64,000 bases of DNA from positions 42,649,461 to 42,713,460 of the forward strand of contig CP137669.1 in assembly GCA_037976565.1 (NCBI GenBank). Reading direction: 5' to 3'. This document shows positions 55,745 through 64,000 of the stretch, piece by piece. Source of the stretch: Mesocentrotus franciscanus (Eukaryota > Echinodermata > Echinoidea > Camarodonta > Strongylocentrotidae). The translations under genes were made by a program, and so were the position numbers. The notes beneath the pieces were generated by a model. That model saw only the letters and a list, made by a program, of their open reading frames with translations. It was not told where the DNA came from and did no database searches. Every line of letters starts with the position of its first letter. Position 1 is the stretch's first letter.

Positions 55745-57249
55745 TAATACACGACAAGGACTCAGATTTCCCATAAGGTTGTACTCAAACGATTGACATA
55801 TTTCTCCCATAGATATAACACGCAAAATTAGGCATTTTATTACATTGTTTGTGATAGTATATGATAATATGTTATAATAGTCAAAGAAGATCATGAAATC
55901 AAATTCAAATTAAACGACGGCAAAGAAAAAAAAAATTGACCCACCAGGAATCGAACTTGGGTCGCCGGAATGGGAGGCAAGTGCTATGACCACTATACCA
56001 AAATAATCCCCATAGACATTACACGTGAACGGAAAATGGAATTCTCAAATCCCACTTTGCAAGTGAAATATGAGCATGATCCCGGCATCTGATCGAAAAA
56101 TAAAGGGCACACTTGTGATAGCTTATTGTCTCAGCTACAACATACTCAAAGCTCAGCAAAAACAAAACTAAAACGACGGAGATATTGCTCGCGAAAGACG
56201 GAATGTAGAATCCAGTTTTGAGAAAAAGTCATGTCCCATAGAGAATACACGCAAAATGTGAAAAATTGACATGCCTCCTTTAATCGCAAAAATACGCCAT
56301 GATGCCTTTGTCAAAATGAAAAATCGTGAAAACTGCATTTGTAGAAAATTGTCTCAGCTAGAACATATCAAAATTTGGAAGAAAATCGATCAATATTTAC
56401 AGAGATACAATCAATTTTCCAAAAATATGCTGACGTCATAATATGCAAATTGAAATTTTGAGTTCGGAGGCCATTATGATGACGTCATGAGTTAATTGAG
56501 GGTCAAATGAGACATGAAATCATATCTCCGACTCATAATCTATCCAAATATGAAAAAAATTGGGAGTTCCCGTCCATTCTGAAGGGTTACAATGAATTTT
56601 GTATAGGCATGTTTTTGCCCATATATGCTATGTATTACAAGAGCTCGCGCGCTGGTACATTTATCTTGAATGGACGCTCAATCCGTTATTAATGGTCATA
56701 AAAGGATAAACATGGTATCAAATTGTTCAGAAAAAAATGAGGAATATCATGAAAAAAAAATATGGCGATTTATGTTGCGTTCGGCCGTCACGAACGAAAA
56801 CGCGCGCATTCGTGTGCGCGTTTTTTTGCGAAATGCTTAAAATGGCCTGAAACGTATCAAAATGAATTTGAGACGATTTGGAGCATTTTGAAATTTTGCG
56901 CGCGCTGACGCGCGGACGTACGCATGCGCGCGTTTTTTGACCTGAAATTGACCGGACGGATATTGACCTTGATCATGATAAATATGAATGAGAAATGACT
57001 TTCCGTTATGAAGATATGATCATGAGTTGAAAGTACCAAAAACACAAAATGGCGCCTGGATGACGTCATGAAGACTTGATGACCTTGAAAATGTTACTGT
57101 CACGTCTCATGACTATGACCTATGACTGTGTCAAAATTGAAAGAAATTGACAAAACCAATCTTGAGTTATTCTCTACACAAAAAAGTGCGCAGAAATAAA
57201 TAAAAACTAGAAATGTAATTCGTCATGAGGACGAATTAGGTGGTCTGTT
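55745..57249. repeat. Right-end repeat unit, copy U1
   Basis: In order: ACACGACAAGGACTCAGATT, the tRNA-like segment (55938-56010), AAATATGAGCATGATCCCGG, TCGCGAAAGACGG, GCTGACGTCATAATATGCAA (CRE plus octamer), GATGACGTCATGAG, GCGCGC-rich purine/pyrimidine-alternating blocks (about 56770-56935), GACCGGACGGATATTGACCT and the terminal hairpin AATTCGTCATGAGGACGAAT followed by TAGGTGGTCTGT (57217-57249). No coding capacity. Confidence 0.85.
55938..56010 (-). repeat. tRNA-like segment in U1
   Basis: The minus strand reads TGGTATAGTGGTCATAGCAC (A box), a TCCCATT anticodon-loop-like word (CCC, glycine) and AGTTCGATTCC (B box). The acceptor stem does not pair and the anticodon stem has a 9-base loop, so this is a tRNA-derived relic and not a functional gene. 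Confidence 0.7.
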
Positions 57250-57419
57250 ATGTAATCTGAATAACTGATCTTGTAGAAAATTGTCTTAGCTACAACATAT
57301 CAAAATTTGGAAGAAAATCGATCCATATTTACAGAGATACAATCAATTTTCCATAAATATGCTGACGTCATAATATGCAAATTCGTATTTTGAGTTCCAA
57401 GGCCAAAGGGCAAAGGGCA

Positions 57420-57730
57420 GAGCTATAGAAAATTAAGGAACATTACAAGACATAATAAAAGGAGAACGAGAACCAGAGGCGGGAGAGGTAGAGGGTGAGA
57501 GAGAAGAAAAGAGAAGGGCAGAGGCAGAGGGAGACAGAGCAAGAGAATAAGAGGGAGGCAAGGCAAGAGGTCGAGGTAGAGGGAGGCAGAGAGAGAGGGA
57601 GAGGCTAAGAGAGTAGAGAGATATATATATGCAGAGACAGAGCAAGAGAAGGAGAGGGGCAAAATAAGAAAGAGAAGGGAAACAGAGCAAGAGAGAGGAG
57701 AAAGAGAGAGATGCAATGGAGAACGATGCA
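57420..57730. repeat. GA-rich block with GCAGAGGCAGAGGGAG words
   Basis: Purine-rich, with GAGAGAGAG, GGGAGGCAGAG and AGAGCAAGAGA. Frames on the other strand (57423-57747) are leucine/serine-rich translations of it. A similar block is at 59000-59240, and both are followed by ATGCAATGGAGAACGATGCA. Confidence 0.8.
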
Positions 57731-57929
57731 TTCAATATATCCAGCATAAATAGAATTTAATATAGAGAAAGAGAGAAGTATAGACAAGTAAACAATTCTA
57801 TGTCCACGGAGAGACGTAAACATGCATATACCTGGGCTGAATAATTGGAAAAAGTAAAAACGTCTGGGAAGGAGACTAGCAAGGTGATTTGATATTGTTG
57901 CAGAGTTGGGAGATAAACCCTATATTAGG

Positions 57930-58526
57930 TTTAATACACGACAAGGAACCAGATTTCCCATAGGGTTGTACTCAAACGATTGACATCGATCCTCTCCCAT
58001 AGCTATAACACGCAAAATTAGACATTTTAATTCATTGTTTGTGATTGTATATGATAATATGTTATAATAGTCAATACGCGTGCGCGTTTTTTTGCGAAAT
58101 GCTTAAAATGGCCTTAAAACGTACTCTCATTTGAATAAAAAGTGATTTTGAACAGTTTGAAATTTTGCGCGCGCGCTCACGCGCGGACGTACGCATGTGC
58201 GCGCATTTTTTTGACCTGAAATTGACCGGACGGATATTGACCTTAATCATGATAAATTTGAATAAGAAATGACTTTCCGTTATGAAGATATGATCATGAG
58301 TTGAAAGTACAAAAAAAAACACAAAATGGCGCCTGGATGACGTCCTGAAGACCTGATGACCTTGAAAATGTTCCTGTCACGTCTCATGACTATGACCCAT
58401 GACTGTGCCAAAATTGAAAGAAATTGACAAAACCAATCTTGAGTTATCCTATACACAAAACAGGGGTTAGAAATAAATAAAAACTAGACATTTAATTCGT
58501 CATGAGGACGAATTAGGTGGTCTGTC
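57930..58526. repeat. Right-end repeat unit, copy U2, internally deleted
   Basis: It starts like U1 and U3 (ACACGACAAGGAACCAGATT) but jumps from TTATAATAGTCA at about 58072 directly to the GCGTGCGCG block, so the tRNA-like segment and the CRE/octamer part are missing. It ends with the same hairpin and TAGGTGGTCTGTC. Confidence 0.8.
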
Positions 58527-58559
58527 TACAATTATTATGATCATGCTCATCTTCAATTC

Positions 58560-58760
58560 AATGATCCAATATAATGATGTTAATGTAAAATGATGTATTA
58601 AGATATGAATTGATGAATGAAGTACTGATGAACTGATGAACTGATAGATTGAACTGATGTGAAATGAACTGAATTGATGAGCTAAACTTATGAACTGATG
58701 AATGAACTGATGAACTGATAGATTGAACTGTGACCTGAACTGAAGTGATAACTTAACTGA
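58560..58760. repeat. GAACTGATGA minisatellite
   Basis: Repeated GATGAACTGATGAACTGATA and TAGATTGAACTG words over about 200 bp. Confidence 0.75.
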
Positions 58761-58999
58761 TGAAAAAAATATTGAGAAATGATTATGATCAAAATCATGA
58801 TCATAATGAAATTTAATGAAAATATAGATATAGAGAAGGAGAGAGGGAGACGGTTATAGTCATGTAAAACTACATGAGCCGGACCGAGGGATGAAAGAGG
58901 AATCAGAATGCATACACTTGGAAGGAGAGAGGATAGTATAAGGAAACATGGTAAAGTGAAATATGAATACAAAGGGCAAATTGAAGAGCTAGAGGAAAT

Positions 59000-59245
59000 T
59001 AAAGACAATTACAAGAGATATCGGAGGAGAACGAGAACCAGAGGCGGGAAAGGGAGAGGGTGAGAGAGTATACAATGAGAGGCAGAGACAGAGGGAAGCA
59101 GAGCAAGAGAGGGAGACAGAGATAGGGAGAGAGTGAAAGAGTAGAGAGAGAGAGAGATGCAAAGACAGCAAGAGAAGGATAGGGCAGAACAAGAGAGGGG
59201 AAGGGAAACAGAGCAAGAGACAGAGAGAGAGAGCAAGAGAAAGAG
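59000..59245. repeat. GA-rich block
   Basis: Same composition and following sequence (ATGCAATGGAGAACGATGCA) as 57420-57730, which shows that a larger unit including this block was duplicated. Confidence 0.8.
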
Positions 59246-59489
59246 ATGCAATGGAGAACGATGCATTTAATATTTCCAGCATAAATAGAATTGAATATTA
59301 AGTATATTATAGAGAAAGAGAGAAGTTATAGACATGTAAACAATTCTATGTCGATGGGAGAGACGTAAACATTGCATATACCTGGGCTGAATAACTGGAA
59401 AGTATAAACGTCTGGGAAGGAGACTAACATCATAAAAATGGGATGATTTGATATATTCCAACAGACTTAGGAGATTAACCCTTTAGGTT

Positions 59490-60990
59490 TGATACACGAC
59501 AAGGAATCAGATTCCCATAGGGTTGTACTCAAACGATTGACATTCTTCTCCCATAGATATAACACGCAAAATTAGGCATTTTATTACATTGTTTGTGATT
59601 GTATATGATAATATGTTATAATAGTCGAAGAAGATCATAAAATCAAATTTAAAACGACGGCAAAAAAAAAAAAAAAATGACCCACCAGGAATCGAACTTG
59701 GGTCGCCGGAATGGGAGGCAAGTGCTATGACCACTATACCAAAATAATCCACATAGACATTACACGTGAACGGAAAATGGAATTCTCAAATCTCACTTTG
59801 CAAGTGAAATATGAGCATGATCCCGGCATCTGATCGAAAAATAAAGGGCACACTTGTGATAGCTTATTGTCTCAGCTACAACATACTCAAAGCTCAGCGA
59901 AAACAAAACTAAAACGACGGAGATATTGCTCGCGAAAGACGGGAATGTAGAATCCAGTTTTGAGAAAAGTCATGTCCCATAGAGAATACACGCAAAATGT
60001 GAAAAATTGACATGCCTCCTTTAATCGCAAAAATACGCCATGATGCCTTTGTCAAAATGAAAATCGTGACGACTGCATTTGTAGAGAATTGTCTCAGCTA
60101 GAACATATCAAAATTTGGAAGAAAATCGATCAATATTTACAGAGATACAATCAATTTTCCAAAATATGCTGACGTCATAATATGCAAATTGAAATTTTGA
60201 GTTCGGAGGCCATTATGATGACGTCATGAGTTAATTGAGGGTCAAATGAGACATGAAATCATATCTCCGACTCATAATCTATCCAAATATGAAAAAAATT
60301 GGGGTATCCATCCATTCTGAAGAGTTACAATGAGTTTTGTATAGGCATGTTTTTGCCCATGTATTGTGGATAGAGATATCGCGGGCGCTGTCAACTTTGA
60401 CGGACGCTCATTGCGTTATTACTGGTCAGAAAAAGGTGAACAAGGTATCAAATGCTTGGAAAAATGTGCCAAATATGATGACAGAAAAATTTGGCGATTT
60501 TATGTTGCAAAATGCCAGTACGCGAAAACGCGCGCGCAGGCGCGTGCGCGTTTTTTTGCAAAATGCTTAAAATGGCCTGAAACGTACTCTCATTTGAATA
60601 AAAAGTTATTTTGAACAGTTTGAAATCTTGCGCGCGCGCTCACGCGCGACGTACGCATGTGCGCGCGTTTTTTTGACCTGAAATTGACCGGACGGATATT
60701 GACCTTAATCATGATAAATATGAATGAGAAATGACTTTCCGTTATGAAGATATGATCATGAGTTGAAAGTACCAAAAAAAACACAAAATGGCGCCTGGAT
60801 GACGTCATGAAGACCTGATGACCTTGAAAATGTTCCTGTCACGTCTCATGACAATGACCCATGACTGTGCCAAAATTGAAAGAAATTGACAGTACCGATC
60901 TTGAGTTATCCTCTACACAAAAAAGGGGGGAGAAATAAATAAAAACTAGACATTTAATTCGTCATGGGGACGAATTAGGTGGTCTGTCTT
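59490..60990. repeat. Right-end repeat unit, copy U3
   Basis: Full-length relative of U1 with a tRNA-like segment at 59679-59750 of the same glycine-like type, CRE plus octamer near 60170, GATGACGTCATGAG near 60217, GCGCGC-rich blocks near 60525-60665 and the terminal hairpin near 60955 (one change: GTCATGGGGACGAA). Confidence 0.85.
59679..59750 (-). repeat. tRNA-like segment in U3
   Basis: Nearly identical to the segment in U1, with the same loop word TCCCATT and B box. It shares the defects, so it spread with the unit. Confidence 0.7.
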
Positions 60991-61045
60991 CAATTCTCAT
61001 CACTGAAAGGTCAAAAAGAAAAAAAAGTGAAGAAATTTTTTTTTG

Positions 61046-61114
61046 GAGACGCCCGGACTCGAACCAGGGATCTCGAGGTCGAATCAAGTGTACAATATGT
61101 ACCAAAACATTTCC
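61046..61114 (-). repeat. tRNA-like segment in U4
   Basis: The minus strand reads TGGTACATATTGTACAC, then GGTTCGAGTCC as B box and GGGCGTCTC at the 3' side. It is unlike the glycine-CCC-like segment of U1 and U3 and closer to the one in U5. Degenerate. Confidence 0.6.
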
Positions 61115-62309
61115 ATAGCGTTTACATGTGAACGGAAATGGAATTCTCAAATCCCACTTTGCAAGTGAAATATGAGCATGATCCCGGCATCTGATCGAAA
61201 AATAAATGGCACACTTGTGATAGCTTATTGTCTCAGCTACGACATACTCAAAGCTCAGCGAAAACGAAACTAAAACAACGGATATATTTTTTGCGAAAGA
61301 TGGGAATGTAGAATCCAGTTTTGAGAAAAAGTCATGTCCCATAGAGAATACACGCAAAATGTGAAAAATTGACATGCCTCCTTTAATCGCAAAAATACGC
61401 CATGATGCCTTTGTCAAAATGAAAAATCGTGGTGACTGCATTTGTAGAGAATTGTCTCAGCTAGAACATATCAAAATTTGGAAGAAAATCGATCAATATT
61501 TACAGAGATACAATCAATTTTCCAAAATATGCTGACGTCATAATATGCAAATTGAAATTTTGAGTTTGGAGGCCATATGATGACGTCATGAGTTGATTGA
61601 GGTCAAATGAGACATGAAATCATATCTCCGACTCATAATCTATCCAAATATGAAAAAATTGGGGTATCCATCCATTCTGAAGAGTTACAATGAGTTTTGT
61701 ATAGGCATGTTTTGCCTATGTATTGTGGATAGAGATAGCGCGAACCGCGGTGCTGTTATACTTTGACGGACGCTCATTGCGTTATTACTGGTAAGAAAAA
61801 GTTAAACAAGGTATCAAAATGCTTGGAAAAATGTGCCAAATATGATGACAGAAAAAAAAATGGTGATTCGATGTTGCAAAATGCCAATACGCGCGAAAAC
61901 GCGTATAAGTGCGCGCGCGCAAATTTTGAAAATGCTTAAAATGGCCTGAAACGTACTCTCATTTGAATAAAAAGTGATTTTGAACAGTTTGAAATCTTGC
62001 GCGCGCCGTCACGCGCGGACGTACGCATGTGCGCGCGTTTTTTTGACCTGAAATTGACCGGACGGATATTGACCTTAATCATGATAAATATGAATGAGAA
62101 ATGACTTTCCGTTATGAAGATATGATCATGAGTTGAAAGTACAAAAAAAAACACAAAATGGCGCCTTGATGACGTCATGAAGACCTGATGACCTTGAAAA
62201 TGTTCCTGTCACGTCTCATGACAATGACCCATGACTGTGCCAAAACTGAAAGAAATTGACTGTACCGATCTTGAGTTATCGTCTACACAAAAAAGGGGGG
62301 AGAAATAAA

Positions 62310-62466
62310 TAAAAATAAATAAATAAATAAAGAAAGAAAATTCTGACGAAAACAATAGGTGATCTGTCGATACCGACAGACCACCTAATAAATAAATAAA
62401 TAAATAAAGAAAGAAAATTCTGACGAAAACAATAGGTGATCTGTCGATACCGACAGACCACCTAAC
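62310..62466. repeat. 77-bp tandem duplication with hairpins
   Basis: AATAAATAAAGAAAGAAAATT followed by CTGACGAAAACAATAGGTGA occurs twice. Each copy ends in AGGTGATCTGTCG-ATAC-CGACAGACCACCT (62357-62386 and 62434-62463), a 13-bp stem with one mismatch. The right arm is the inverse of the unit end TAGGTGGTCTGTC. Confidence 0.88.
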
Positions 62467-62534
62467 TAGAAAAGTAATTTGTCATGAGGACGAATTAGGT
62501 GGTCTGTCTAAGACAGGAAGACAGAGCAAGAGCA

Positions 62535-62655
62535 GTTGAGATGATGATGATGATGAACATGATGGTGATGTGGTAATGATAATGTTAGATGATAATAATG
62601 ATGATGATGTTGATGATCATCAGACCATCATGATGATGATGATCATGAGCGTGAT
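62535..62655. repeat. (GAT)n-rich microsatellite
   Basis: GATGATGAT words, imperfect, over about 120 bp. Confidence 0.85.
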
Positions 62656-62899
62656 CCTGACATCTGATTGAAAAATGAGGGACATTTAGATAGCATATAG
62701 TCTCAGCTACAACATACTCAAAAATCAACAAAAACCAAGCAGAAATAACGGCGATATTGCTCGCAAAAGACAGGAATGTAAATCCAGATTTGAGAAAAGT
62801 CATCTCCGTAGGGATTACACGCAAACAGTAATGGATCAAGTGATAATAGGGTAATAATAAAGTAAATATTGTTGTTTATTACATTATTTGCGATTCTAC

Positions 62900-64000
62900 G
62901 TGTTTTAATATTCAAATGAGACAGTACAGTGAAAGGTCAAAAAGACAAAAAAAGTGAAGAAAAAAATTGTTGAGACGCCCGGACTCGAACCAGGGGTCTC
63001 GAGGTTGGAAGTGAAGTGCGTTACCGATATACCAAAACATTTCCATAGCATTACACGTGAACGGAAATGGAATTCTCAAATCCCACTTTGCAAGTGAAAT
63101 ATGAGCATGATCCCGGCATCTGATCGAAAATAAAGGGCACACTTGTGATAGCTTATTGTCTCAGCTACAACATACTCGAAGCTCAGCGAAAACAAAGCTA
63201 AAACGACAGAGATATTGCTCGCGAAAGACGGGAATGTAGAATCCAGTTTTGACAAAATTCATGTCCTATAGAGAATACACACAAAATGTAAAAAAAATTG
63301 ACATGCCTCCTTTAATCGCAAAATACGCCATGATGCCTTTGTCAAAATGAAAATCGTGGTAACTGCATTTGTAGAGATTGTCTCAGCTAGAACATATCAA
63401 AATTTGGAAGAAAATCGATCAATATTTACAGAGATACAATCAATTTTCCAAAAATATGCTGACGTCATAATATGCAAATTGAAATTTTGAGTTCGGAGGC
63501 CATTATGATGACGTCATGAGTTAATTAGGGTCAAATGAGACATGAAATCATATCTCGACTCATAATCTATCCAAATATGAAAAAAATTGGGAGTTCCATC
63601 CATTCTGAAGAGTTACAATGAATTTTGTATAGGCATGTTTTTGCCCATGTATTGTGGATAGAGATAGCGCGGTCCGCGGGTGCTGTTATACTTTGACGGA
63701 CGCTCATTGCGTTATTACTGGTCAGAAAAAGTTAAACAAGGTATCAAAATGCTTGGAAAATGTGCCAAATATGATGACAGAAAAATTTGGTGATTCGATG
63801 TTGCAAAATGCCAGTACGCACGAAAACGCACACGCATAAGTGCGCGCGCGCAAATTTTAAAAATGCTTAAAATGGCCTGAAACGTGTGCAAACAAAATTT
63901 GGGACGATTTGAGCATTTTGAAATTTTGATGCGCGCGTACGCGCGCGAGGTGCGCACGCGGATTTTGTCGACATTTTGTTGACCTTTGACCTAAAATTGA
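62900..64000. repeat. Right-end repeat unit, copy U5, cut by the window edge
   Basis: It starts with GTGAAAGGTCAAAAAGA as in U4, with a tRNA-like segment (62972-63044), CRE plus octamer near 63460, GATGACGTCATGAG near 63505 and GC-rich blocks to the end of the window. Confidence 0.85.
62972..63044 (-). repeat. tRNA-like segment in U5
   Basis: The minus strand reads TGGTATATCGGTAACGCACT (A box), CTTCCAA (loop with TCC, glycine-like), CCCTGGTTCGAGTCCGGG (T arm) and GCGTCTC. The T arm pairs better than in U1 and U3 but the acceptor stem does not close. Confidence 0.65.

Larger units (their letters stand above)
60991..62510. repeat. Right-end repeat unit, copy U4
   Basis: It follows U3 head to tail. 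It carries a different tRNA-like segment (61046-61114), CRE plus octamer near 61530, the GC-rich blocks near 61885-62040, a 77-bp tandem duplication with hairpins (62310-62466) and the terminal hairpin near 62475. Confidence 0.85.

Noticed and set aside
57217..57237. Hammerhead ribozyme at the unit-end hairpin
   Set aside because: GAGGACGAA resembles stem II plus GAAA of a hammerhead, but CTGANGA is absent; it is a plain hairpin.
57423..57747. Leucine/serine-rich proteins on the minus strand
   Set aside because: They are translations of GA-rich low-complexity DNA. The same applies to 59009-59282, 44141-44688, 26626-26876 and 40173-40388.
55938..63044. Four functional tRNA genes
   Set aside because: A and B boxes are present, but acceptor and anticodon stems do not close and each copy lies in a repeat unit, so they are relics.

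Overview
The window looks like intergenic DNA from a marine invertebrate, most likely a deuterostome such as an echinoderm. It is AT-rich and full of ACATGTACATGT-type words and microsatellites, and it holds a very mixed eukaryotic mobile-element load. That load includes BEL/Pao, Penelope, jockey/CR1-like LINEs, tRNA-headed SINEs, hAT-like, Ginger1-like and TTAA-target elements. The species assignment is an inference from composition and element mix. I see no complete host gene, no functional tRNA or rRNA gene and no prokaryotic feature.

Layout. 1-2575 is an irregular minisatellite. 3368-5512 is a LINE ORF2 remnant on the minus strand, broken by an inverted-repeat MITE and by a hAT-like composite. 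5.5-10.4 kb is plain AT-rich sequence. 10.7-13.7 kb holds a THAP-domain remnant and two copies of a TTAA-flanked element. 13.8-14.6 kb has two tRNA-derived SINEs. 17.4-19.0 kb has a hairpin cluster, a dispersed repeat (family C) and two tandem MITEs. 21104-24698 is a 3.6-kb hAT-like composite with a perfect 8-bp target duplication inside a family C copy; it carries a captured C2H2 zinc-finger gene end. 25961-26110 is a SINE with an Alu/7SL-like head. 29.5-33.6 kb is a decayed BEL/Pao pol with a probable 3' LTR start.

34.2-36.6 kb holds a candidate broken multi-exon gene. 36.8-37.7 kb is a 5'-truncated LINE. 38.1-39.2 kb and 43.1-44.65 kb are further hAT-like composites. 40541-41155 is a 615-bp inverted-repeat element filled with about 38 GATAAAC/GTTTATC words and flanked by a perfect 6-bp duplication. 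46.2-49.1 kb (minus) is a decayed Penelope-like element with GIY-YIG endonuclease, a MITE in its C-terminal coding region and a candidate hammerhead ribozyme. 50.3-52.8 kb (minus) is the 3' part of a Ginger1-like gene with an OTU protease domain. 54.2-55.15 kb is another LINE fragment. From 55.7 kb to the end the sequence is made of about 1.5-kb repeat units with degenerate tRNA-like segments, paired CRE and octamer words and a shared hairpin end.

The parts do not form a pathway. The window is best read as a nested insertion history. The items most worth follow-up are the palindromic 40.5-kb element, the zinc-finger capture followed by tandem amplification of its flank, the satellite whose units look like micro-exon cassettes, the Alu/7SL-like SINE head and the tRNA-bearing units at the right end.
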